From Phialocephala subalpina (taxonomy: Eukaryota; Ascomycota; Leotiomycetes; Helotiales; Mollisiaceae): DNA of 64,000 nucleotides. The notes beneath the pieces are model-generated. The model saw nothing but the letters and a program-made list of their open reading frames with translations, made no database searches and was not told the origin of the DNA. The position numbers and the translations under genes were made by a program. The stretch lies in contig FJOG01000070.1 of the NCBI GenBank assembly GCA_900073065.1, positions 45,538 through 109,537 of the forward strand, given 5' to 3'. Every line of letters starts with the position of its first letter. Within the stretch, counting starts at the first letter, position 1. Of the stretch, positions 23,979-33,522 are shown one piece after another.

Positions 23979-24241
23979 ATGCCTGAAGGTAACTATCCAA
24001 CTCCCCCCACCATAGCACCAGAAGCTCAACACCACCAGGTCAACACAAAGAAGGTCTCGTCGACAAGCTCTTCCACCACCACAAGAACAAGGACGGCGAG
24101 CAGCCTGCAGCTCAAGCTCAAAGCCAACAAGCACCGCAACATAAAGAGAGCGAGATGCAGAAGGTGAAAGATTATATCAAGAAGGATAAGGCGATGCGAA
24201 GGGAGGGGAATGGGAATGAAGCTGAGTTCGGGATGTCTTGA
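23979..24241 (+). CDS. Small hydrophilic 70-residue protein, two exons
   Basis: Exon 1 is only 10 nt (23979-23988, ATG CCT GAA G); a 50-nt intron (GTAACT..CACCAG, 23989-24038) leads to exon 2 at 24039-24241. The joined protein starts MPEGQHKEGLVDKLFHHHKN, is rich in Gln, Lys, His and Glu, includes ESEMQKVKDYIKKDKAMR and ends NEAEFGMS. No signal peptide or membrane segment is present. The composition resembles small stress- or starvation-induced hydrophilic proteins of ascomycetes, but I do not recognise a named family. Upstream, a TATA-like ATATATATCC at about 23863 and CCCCT motifs (stress-element-like) at 23850 fit a promoter. The gene sits alone in a 600-bp island between two AT-rich blocks and appears intact. 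Confidence 0.65.
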
Positions 24242-24840
24242 ACAGGGTCCGGAAGATAATAACAAGGGAACAAGTTTATAAATATATTTATAAAGAAATT
24301 TTTTATTATATTATTTAATTAAGATTTTATAAAGTTTATTAATTATAATTTGAATTAATTATAAACGATTAATTATAAATAATCAAAGAATAATTTATAT
24401 AAGAATATGAATTATTGGAAGGAAAACTTAAAAAATAAGAAAAGAAAATTAATTATTGGCCATCCGCCATAAAGACTAATGAAAACTTTTTCCTAGGGGA
24501 GGGGTCACGTGAAAAGTGGCGTTAAAGATAGAATGATTAATTTTTCCCAAACTTCGATAAGGGTGCTAAATACGGCTCTTTAATTGGTCTGTTAAGAAAT
24601 GTTCCTTGCACGTGACTCTCGGCAGCCCTCCGATCAAGAACACCAAAACCTTAATTTGCTTGCGATCGCGTTGCACTTCAAATATTAATTTAATTTATTA
24701 TATAAACTACTTAAGACTTATAAATAAGTTGAAACTCAATTAGATACGCTTATATTTCAAGTTTCAAGTAAATTTATTAATCTGTTGTTACGTTATTAAT
24801 TAATAAGTAATCGCGCGCTGCAAATCGCGATCGCAAAACC
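24242..24840. other. AT-rich intergenic DNA
   Basis: Two AT-rich stretches (24250-24470 and 24670-24800) surround a short normal segment holding CACGTGAAAAG at 24508 and CACGTGACTC at 24610. No gene is seen. Confidence 0.5.
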
Positions 24841-24849
24841 TCGTGAGTA

Positions 24850-25540
24850 CGTTTCTGCTTAAGGCACTAAGGCCACCAAACGCTGGAACACTAAAATGCT
24901 ACTGCCTCAGGTACTAAGGCCACTAGACGCTAGAACACCAAAATCCTACTCTATAACTCTATAGCTCTATAGCTGCGCAGCTCTTAAGGGGAGTCCAGGG
25001 GTCTCCCCCTGGTATTTGAATTAATTACGGAGGTTGGTTTCAAAAGTCTCGGGACTTTAGCGCTTACATCGCTAAAATGCCCTGAAAAAGGAGGTCTCTA
25101 GGCTCTCAATCACTGAATCCCCAAGGCTTCAGGGCCGTCGTCGCTGTGGCAATAGGGTAGCATTCGCTACACCGCGTACCCTGTAAGGATCAGCCAACAG
25201 CCCTAAAGTCCGGGCACCTTTGAAAGCAACCTCCGTACGACGTAGATATAAACCGGGGGTCCTAGGGGATGTCCCCCTGGAGTGGAGGCTCTTTTGCTAG
25301 CAGCCGCACCGGAAGAACTTTATCAAAAACCAATCACTGCTCTGTAGCAACTCCAAATTAAGAGCTTTTGAATTGCAACTTAGAATATAAACTAATTGAT
25401 AAAGTCGAAGACTTTGTAGCCTCCGCAGGGGCGCCCTTGGGAGGCCTGCGGAGCAATATGCGCGTCGAAGTGAAGGAAGAAAGGGGTCGTCCGCTTATTG
25501 GCTTGACAAGCGAGCCAACGAACGACCCCTTTCTTTCGGA
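24850..25540. other. GC-rich structured island with nested inverted repeats (mitochondrial-like?)
   Basis: No protein family is visible, but pairing structure is dense. The arm 25026-25046 (TACGGAGGTTGG..) pairs with 25218-25237 (..CAACCTCCGTA) over about 20 bp with one mismatch and one bulge. Just inside, CGGGACTTTAG (25050-25060) pairs with CTAAAGTCCGG (25203-25213). Within the loop lie the hairpins TTAGCG/CGCTAA, CTGAA/TTCAG and GGGTA/TACCC. Outside lie CCAGGGG/CCCCTGG (24996-25012), CTCCGCAGG/CCTGCGGAG (25421-25453) and AAAGGGGTCGT/ACGACCCCTTT (25480-25531). A 47-bp imperfect tandem repeat occurs at 24865-24951. GC-rich palindromes in AT-rich surroundings are common in fungal mitochondrial DNA, so a nuclear mitochondrial insertion is one reading; a structured RNA or mobile element is another. 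Confidence 0.5.
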
Positions 25541-25774
25541 ACGAGAGAAGCATGTTAAAATAAAATAAAGGTTTTGATATATTCTAAGAGAAAACTAATA
25601 CCTAAAGTCGGGTTATATAACGAGATAAAAAAAAATTCGTTATAAATAAGTTGATATTTTCGACGAAGGATACTAATTATAAATTTGAAATGCTAAGGCC
25701 AGAAGTAAAGAGAGAAAGAAGACAGACCGTACTTACTCACGGAGCTGTTCGTTAATTAAGTGATCAATAGGAGG

Positions 25775-26160
25775 TTTATAAAGTATAGGAGACGCGTTCA
25801 TCGATCAAGCACCTCTGGCCCAACCATGAAAAGTGCGACGGATACATCTATGAGTGCGCAAAGTACCATGCCAAACAATATCAGGACTGGCGAGACAGCC
25901 AAAGCAAAGCAACACCCAAGTCACCACCCCCAGGTCCAAATATGTAAAGGCTAAGGCCAGAAGGCACCCCAGCTCCGTGGGACAGCATCGGGACAAATGT
26001 CGTAATCTCGGTATCTGTGCTATACGAAGACAATTCTATACCAGTAGTACCCTTTTCCAAACCCCCGTCCATTTTCTTGCCATCCGGAGAAGCCATGTGG
26101 ACAAAGGATGACGTAGAATTGAATTCTGTTCCTTCTCCTGGAAAGCCAATGGAAATGAAT
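25775..26160 (+). pseudogene. Coding relic of unknown family
   Basis: One frame reads SIKHLWPNHEKCDGYIYECA followed by KYHAKQYQDWRDSQSKATPK, then a TAA near 25947, then RPEGTPAPWDSIGTNVVISV and DNSIPVVPFSKPPSIFLPSG to a stop near 26160. Residue use looks protein-like on both sides of the stop. A competing minus-strand frame (26180-25881) covers the same DNA but is less protein-like. I cannot name the family. Confidence 0.3.
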
Positions 26161-26609
26161 TGAAGAACCCGAGCGAACAAGCGTCACAAAGAATGTGGAA
26201 AACCTCGAAGGCGTAGCGACTTTCTATGCCAACCTCTACTTGTAAAATGGATGGCCTCGGTGAGCAGATCCCGTCTCAATGCACGCCCCACCCTCGTGCA
26301 GCTTTGTGGCTTTTGCACTTTTTCTGATCATATGATTGGCCGCGACGTGCATGGTGGTGACGAGCAATGCAAGTCAGGCTGATTTGGGGAGTTGCACTTT
26401 TTGCGAGGTTGTGACTGGTCCGCTTAAGGGGGTTGCAAAGCATGAGACCTTCCAGCATCATTCTACTCTTCCAATATAAATAAAATTTCAGAATTCGTTT
26501 CCAATCTCATCCACAATTTAGTTAGAACTCTTTGATACTTAGAACTTGCTCAACGACACGACCTTGACCACTCCGGCAACTGGTTTGATACGCCAAGCTC
26601 ACCTTAACG
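26161..26609. other. Promoter and leader of the Clr5-domain gene
   Basis: A TATA-like TATAAATAAA lies at 26475 and a CT-rich leader precedes the ATG at 26610. No gene on either strand is supported. Confidence 0.4.
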
Positions 26610-29111
26610 ATGTATCAGCAAAGCTTTCATGTCAACACTGCCCTCCAGCCTGATCCCGAAAATCGGGCAAACAACTCCAAGAAGCCAGTCAACTACGCAA
26701 CCAAAGCAAAGAATGGTAGGGGGCGGGAATGGGAATCTAACAAAGACGAGATCCGGCGGCTATATATAGATCAGGGTTGGACTTTAAAACAGACTATGGC
26801 GGAAGTCGGAGGCAAGTTTAAGTCCAAGAACAGGTCAGTCAATAGCTCTCTAACTTCTCGCTGATGGGTTTGACTAGCTAACATCCAAAATCTCAGCGAA
26901 CGCACGTGGAAAACAAAGCTTGAAGGATGGGGCTTCGACAAGAATATCACACAAGGGATGGAGTTCATGCTATCCAAGGCCGAGAAGAGAGAACGCGAGG
27001 AAGGGAAGGCTACAGAGTTCACGCGGGATGGAGTGCCAGTTCCCCAAGAGACCATCCAACGATTCAAAAAACCAAGAGCTGGAAATCAGACAACGCTGCC
27101 ACACTCCTCAGAAATAGGTACTTAGTTCAAATGGCCGAGATCAAATGCATCCTTTGAGGCGTACTAACGGAAAACAGGAACTCCCACGAACATCACTTAC
27201 CATACACCTCGATTTGATAATTATATCGAGAGTGAAGCGAGACCTTTCAGCCCGCCTCTCTCTCCCCCAGCCTCAATACATACGGTCGAATCCGAATCTT
27301 TTGACCTTGCTTTCCAGCAAGCAGGAGCCTTGAACCAAGCTCTGGCCGGGAGCAGCAGCGCCTCGAGTGTTGAGTGGGCTGTAACTAGTGACGTGCTTGT
27401 ACACTTAGCCCCACAATCAGATGAAACCAGACTGGAAGACCTCAATATTCTGTATGCATCCAGCACCCTCGAGGAACCAACAATCTATGTGATGCCGAGT
27501 GGAACAGAGTGTTCTTTTACATACGTGCCTGGCCACAAGCAATCGCTGCTGAACAGCACCTTGCCGATCCATAACCTAGCAGGTGCTGAGGCTTTGGTGG
27601 CCCACAATCCCATGACACCACGCTCAGATAGCGCGTCTCAGACAACTGCTACGGGAAAATCATTCGGAGATGGCTCCTGCATCAATAGAATCACTATCAC
27701 GGACGGCGAGCCGAAAACAACTGTCAAAGTCGCCGATAGCGCATTGGAGTTTGGACGACACAGCAAAAGTCTATTCCTGGCTCGTCGACAAACCGCAGAC
27801 AGTCGCCTTTTGGACTCTACTGAGACTTACCTGAAAATCATCCTCAACATTCTCCAAGATGCACAATCAGATCGGTGCAATACTGTGCCCGTGCCCCTGA
27901 AAGCCCTGGGTGAATGCATAGATGCAGTTCTCAACTATATTGACTCTTCGGACTTCAGCGAAGAAACACTGTGGGCTCTATGGCAGAAACATATTCTTGC
28001 CGTGATCACGACACGGAGTCTTGACGGAAAACCATACGATTTTTCAGCAATTGAGCCCCAATTAGCAGCAGTCTTCGGGGTCCTTCTGGGGAATAATCCT
28101 GAGCCCGACTTAATCCTAAAAAAGGAGTCGTTCTTCCGGACAATGATCGAATCATTCCCTCGGCGGAGACCAGCTATTGCTCGGTGGGGTGCCCATCTTG
28201 TTTTTGGCCAAACCTTAATGAGCAAGGGACTTCGATGGGACGGGACAGAGCACCTCATGCTCTCTTTCTCGGAATGGCTAGCTGCAAGGAAGACATGTCC
28301 CGAATACGGAGACGTTTCGTACATGTTAAGTGTCGTCGCAAAAAATCTGAACCCTGAATTCAAAGACTCAATCGAGAGCATATGCCCGGAAATTTGGACC
28401 GTGTTCGACGGACTGTCCCAGGATTCTAAAGGCGGTCCCGGAGTTCGACTTTTGGCTATCTGTTTGGCTTTTTATTGCTTCAATGAAAAGGCAAACTGGT
28501 GGGAATGCGGAGAGAGGCTGATGCGGGAAGTCAACGATGAAGCAGTTGATTTTGTGTCGAAGTATAATTACTATCCCCAGTACTGGATCATCTTGTATCT
28601 GAAATTGTTCGAGATATTTCAAGGGGCCCAGAGTTGGTCCAACGCCAACTCAGCATTGGAATCAGCCAGCGCGATCACCGGCTTGATAGCACCTTTCAAG
28701 GCCAAACTGTGCGAAACCAAGCGCAACGATTTCATTGTCACGCTTGAGGACGCCATGAAAGCTTCGTTCCCACGTTCCAGGACGGGACTCGAAGGAAAAA
28801 CAGGGCTGCTTGAGAAGATAAAAGTAAGCCTTTTTGGAGCCGTCAGCGAATATGACGACCTAGGATCCGTGGTATGCACTAGTGTCGCAGTTGAGGAATA
28901 TGCAAACATCGAGGAATTGAATGGCATAGGCAGAGAACAGGACCGAGGAGACGTTTCGTTGTCCAGCATTCTCGAGAACAATGATGGGACGTATTTGGAG
29001 GAGCTTGATGATAACAATAGCGTAACATTCGGCGTTACATACCCGAGCTGTATATCGGGAGATTCCAGCAATAGTATAGTGAGCCAGAATCTCTCAGCTT
29101 GGTTCGAATAG
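26610..29111 (+). CDS. Clr5-domain protein
   Basis: Three exons: 26610-26833, 26897-27117, 27178-29111; both introns have GT..AG borders and the second has a GTACTAACGG branch site. 792 residues. Residues about 38-105 form a Clr5 domain: REWESNKDEIRRLYIDQGWT, then LKQTMAEVGGKFKSKN and ERTWKTKLEGWGFDKN, the pattern W-x-x-x-K-x-x-I-x-x-L-Y followed by K-x-x-W-G-x-x-K-N. In fission yeast Clr5 contributes to gene silencing; in filamentous fungi the domain is an expanded, mostly unstudied DNA-binding-like module. The rest is a large helical region of unknown role (for example LKALGECIDAVLNYID is replaced here by VPLKALGECIDAVLNYID) and an acidic C-terminus. It lies next to a 0.9-kb AT-rich block. 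No inactivating change is seen. Confidence 0.85.
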
Positions 29112-29159
29112 CCTTCAAAGCCTCGGGGCTTGGGTCCCCCATCCTATTAAATGGAGAGA

Positions 29160-30010
29160 AACTATCAAATTTGCATTTTATAGCTCCAAGAAAATGAAAT
29201 ATTATTACGAAGGCGCGGTTTTAAAGTAATTAACTATACACGTGATTTATATATTTTACCAAATACCAAAAATAATATATTCAAATATTATATTAATTAT
29301 ATAATTAATTAATAACTATTTATAATTATCCATGAAATATAAAAGTATAATTTAAATATTTTTATTATAAAATTCTTAATTTTAAATAAAGAAAACTCTA
29401 ATAGTAAAAAGTTTTTCAAGATCCGAGGTATACGAAAATACCCCGGGTACATGGAATAATTAAAAACTATAAAAGTTATATTGGGTACCTAAGGTTATAT
29501 AAGGAATATTAAAATCTTATATACGAGAACTTTAAATTTTAAACTTTTATTTATTTATTTAATAATATTATATTTTTAATATAAATATAATGATTATATA
29601 TAAGTATATATAAATATATACTAATAAAATTATAATTTATTTTAATTATTTAATAATAATATTTCATAATATTTTTAATATTTTTAATATTTTTAATTAT
29701 TTATTATAAGGATTAATAAAAGGATTTTAAAGGAAAATTATATGAAAAATAAAATTAAAAATAAAATAATTAATTTTTTAAATTTTAATAAAAATATTAA
29801 ATATAATTTATTGATTAATTTATTAAGAAATATTTTTTATATATAATTTTCGATAACTTTTAATTAAAAAATAATAAAAATTTAATTTATTTATATTTTA
29901 AATATTAATATAATTTTTCATATTTATAAATAAATTATAATTCAATTAAATATATTTATATTTTAAATTTTAAATTAAATTTTTAATTTATTATTATATT
30001 ATTAACTGGC
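29160..30010. other. AT-rich RIP-like block
   Basis: About 850 bp of nearly pure A and T with no motif on either strand; a small GC-normal patch (29420-29460) carries CCGAGGTATACG. It begins right after the Clr5 gene and ends before the ankyrin relic. Confidence 0.65.
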
Positions 30011-30329
30011 TAATAATTGATTAGTCATTAGTACTGATATCAACTAGTTGATTTAATGATTACCCTATTTAACATGCAAGCTCGTAAACCGAGCGACTCT
30101 AATAGCAACCATGTATTTATCCCGAAGCGAACAACATTCCCTCGAATTGCCTCCCAATCACCATGGCTCTAGATCGCACATAATTCACATCCTCCCTCTT
30201 TTCCTGCGACCCTTTAGCACCCACTTCCAATAACGCCTTAGAAGTCTTCAACAAGACATAGCACCCAAACACCCTGTCCTCCAACTCCTCCCTACCCCCT
30301 ACACACCGCAATCCACATCACCACTCAAA

Positions 30330-31131
30330 CCAACATCCCTGAAGCAGCGAAGCTCATTCTAGCCGCTAGTGCAGACGCAGCACTTCATATTCCTAATCCG
30401 TTTAGATTTAGATTAAATGACGATGTCCCGGATTTCAGCTCGTTGTGTTGGGAGGACATTTTTGATATTTCGAAAATCTCGATCTGATCGAAGGTGGTGC
30501 TCCCAACGGCTACTATATCATTGAGATCTTCGAGAGTGATTCCAGAATACGTTCGGGAGAAACAGATCAGCGTCTTGCGCATCTTGCTAACCGCAGGTGC
30601 AGATATCAATTCTGCCAATTCCTGCGACGGGACGACGGCTCTACACCAGACTGTTCCCCCAGGCCAAAGGAAGAAATACGTTCTCGACTTCTTGCTCGAG
30701 AATGGAGCGGATGTTGATTTGAAAGATGTTCTCCGGAGGACGCCGCTGTTTTATGCCGTGTTGGCGGATGCTGTGGAGCAGCTGGTGGCTAGAGGAGCAT
30801 CGGTCACGGTGACGGACAATGAGGGGCTCATTCCTCATGTCTGCTGTGAGAATTCGACGCCTGCGTGCGCGGCTATCAAGAGCTTCCTAGCTCGGGTACG
30901 TAACGACACCAAAACCAGATCATAGACCTCACTCGAGGAAAGCTGGAGCTGGTCCTTCCTCAGAACATTTATCAGAAGAAGACATATGAGATTTGCAAAT
31001 GCATTGGTATCAAGTCAACTAGAAACATTGCAGTGAGAAGCAAATCCATCCGCGAAACTGAGACCCCCAGAGCAAATAGACTCATCAATCCATCCGAAAC
31101 GCAACCCTGTGTAGAAAACTATGTCAACTGA
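30330..31131 (+). pseudogene. Ankyrin-repeat protein, C-terminal remnant
   Basis: The clearest part (30494-30925) holds ankyrin repeats: VLRILLTAGADINSANSCDG followed by TTALHQTV, then YVLDFLLENGADVDLKDVLR followed by RTPLFYAV, then QLVARGASVTVTDNEGLIPH. Ankyrin repeats bind partner proteins. Upstream, DDVPDFSSLCWEDIFDISKI precedes a TGA (30486) and a frame change, so the N-terminal part is broken. Downstream a plausible intron (GTACGT at 30896 to CCAG at 30920) leads to a last exon reading IIDLTRGKLELVLPQNIYQK and ending ENYVN at 31131. Possibly the tail of a larger ankyrin protein whose 5' end was lost next to the AT-rich block. Confidence 0.55.
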
Positions 31132-31212
31132 GGAAAGCCGGATCTAACACGAAGTAAGAGTAAACCGAATAAGTCGCTCTTGCCTCACGAAAGCCCATGC
31201 AATGCACGTCAA

Positions 31213-33522
31213 TCAAACGATCTCCTCCTGTCCCGCATCATGGCCAGAGCTGATGCCCTTAGACTCATGATCACTCTCAACCCAAATCTCCTCCTCGAAC
31301 TTGTAGAGTTCCTCGCAAGGCGGGGTATCCTTTCGGAACAGAACCCAACGCTTGAACCACCATGGTAGAGCCTTGGTTAGTTGATACTTGGCATGAGTTC
31401 TGGTAGAGACACCGAACACATAGTCCAACTCCTCCAAAGTTCTCTGCTTGGTCTCATACAGGAAAAGGAAGATCATTCCGAATGCAATCAAGTTCATTGC
31501 TGCGTAGAAACCAAATGCACCGGAGACACCGAATGCCTTCAACTGGCGTGGGAAGGTGAGGGAGACGACGGTAGCCCAGAAGTTGTTGGTCGCTACGGCC
31601 CAGGACATGCCGACTTCACGATGGCTGCCCAATTAATTAGTATGAAGAGTCAGCAACGGAAGCAAGACGTACCTGAGTGGGAAGACTTCTGCGGAGTATG
31701 TGAACGGAACCGGACCTTCACCGGGAGAGTAGAAAGCGTCGTAGATGTAGATGAAGAAGGTGACCATGCCGAGATGAGCTCTGCTGCTTTGGGGGATGAA
31801 ATAGCACATTCCAGCAGCGAGCAGGGTCCAACACATGTTCGGGAAGGTGAAGAGGAGCAGACCACGTCTTCCGAACGTATCGATCGTCCAGACTGCAGGC
31901 CAGGCGAAGGCGAAGTTGACGAGACCGAAACCGAAGGAAGCTAGCAGAGCTCCAATGTTGCTGGCACCTGATTGGGAGAAAATTGTCGAGGAGTAAAAGG
32001 CGATAATATTGACTTACAAGTTAGCAATGTACGAGGTTCGAGGGAGAATTACGTACTTCCACACATCTGCTGAGCAATCATGACAACACCGGAAGCTTGG
32101 GTGGCTCTGCGAAGTCGAGGAATGGTGAATAATTCGATGAAACGGACGAACATGTTGCTGGTCTTGACGAGTCCCTTCTCCTCAAGAAGCGCATCTTCGT
32201 AGACAAGCTGAGCATGAATGAAGTATAAGTCTCGTGCAGCTTGGAGAGGAGTGTTGCGGAGTCGAAGCAGGGACTTGTATGCCTTTCCAACCTTCTTCTT
32301 CTTCAGTAACCAACGAGGAGATTCGGGGCAAAACCAGATTCCGAGAACGAGAGGAATTGCTGGGACGAAAGCGGAACCGAGTTGTAGGCGCCAGGCGATT
32401 TTACCTGAATTGGCGAAGATGAGATTGGTGCAAGTACCCAGAAGAATACCGAAAGCAGTCCAGACTTGCCAGGACATGACAAGACCACCGCGAATGTTGG
32501 TAGGTGCAGCCTCTGCGGAGTAGACTGGAACTGTGACTTCTTTCAATCCCATACCAATGCCGAGCATGACACGGGCTGCCACGAGCTGACCCCATTTCTG
32601 TGTGAATGCGGAACCGATTGGAGCGAGTAAGCTGAAGATTGCTGCCAGGAAAATCGTGCCTCTGCGGCCAAGGTAGTGATTGATAGGGTCGGCGATCCAT
32701 GCGGCGCTGTTATCTGTTAGAAAGGCGCACAAAAATAGGGGAAGATGCTTACAAGAGGCAAATTGCAATGTAGGGTGCTGAATTGACAAATCCGACAGTC
32801 CAGGAGTTGGTGTTGCAGACCGAGTCAGTAATGCAGTATTTGGTGTCGTCGGAGATACCCATGTCAATGGCGAAGGTGAGATTGGCTCCATTGGATCCTG
32901 GAAGTGTCAGCAAGGCCTCGCTTGGTCCCAATGTGCAAGCTTACCAGTCTGATCCCAGCCCTGGATGGCGGCCGCGATTGAATTTAGGATGATGGTAACA
33001 TAGAGGATTCGGGGGTGCTTCCATCTGTGGGTGTTCTTTCAGCTGGTCAGCATTCGATCTCGATGCAGCCATTGAGATACGAACCTCCTCGTGCAAGATG
33101 CGCCGATCCTCCTCATCCAACTCCAGGATATTGTCAATGTGATGTGGGCTCTGAGCAACCAAGGCGCCTTTGATCAGCCAGGGTGTGATCTCGGTGATGT
33201 CGTTTTCGGCCGCGAACTCTTCAACATCTTGAATGAGCTGGTCCTTGTGAATGCCAATCAGAGGGTTCTTGATTCTGGAAGTTGTCAGTTGAATCGCGTC
33301 CGAAAGTGAGGAGAACGTACTCTCCAGTGACATTGTGGTTGATGGCTGCGACACTCTCCCTGCGGATGCCGAGGGTGGAGAGCTTACGCTTCTCGTTATG
33401 CGAAACGTCAATGGGGTGGGTTGCGCGTTCCTCTGGGCTACAAAAGTCAGAAAAAGCACATTGAACAATTGCCGATTGACATACGAGGCGGTGATCTTCT
33501 CTGGGGCGCCATAATCGGCCAT
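31213..33522 (-). CDS. MFS sugar transporter with long cytosolic N-terminus
   Basis: Eight exons: 33522-33485, 33437-33321, 33274-33085, 33035-32945, 32897-32753, 32706-32057, 32012-31673, 31624-31213; all join in frame to 660 residues. Sugar-porter motifs of the major facilitator superfamily: [40 protein letters not shown] (the P-x-Y-x-x-E-x-A-P signature), [66 protein letters not shown] and [17 protein letters not shown], then [17 protein letters not shown] after helix 12. The first 145 residues precede helix 1 and are hydrophilic (for example [20 protein letters not shown]), longer than in usual hexose carriers. It belongs to an ascomycete sugar/polyol transporter subfamily; the substrate cannot be told. 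The ATG at 33522 is chosen because the spliced frame starts there; the open frame upstream is leader. Confidence 0.92.

Noticed and set aside
25200..25220. AAAGTCCGGGCACC looks like conserved region I of RNase P RNA
   Set aside because: The string is part of a long palindromic arm, and no P4 partner or ACAGA-type conserved block is seen nearby, so the match is probably chance.
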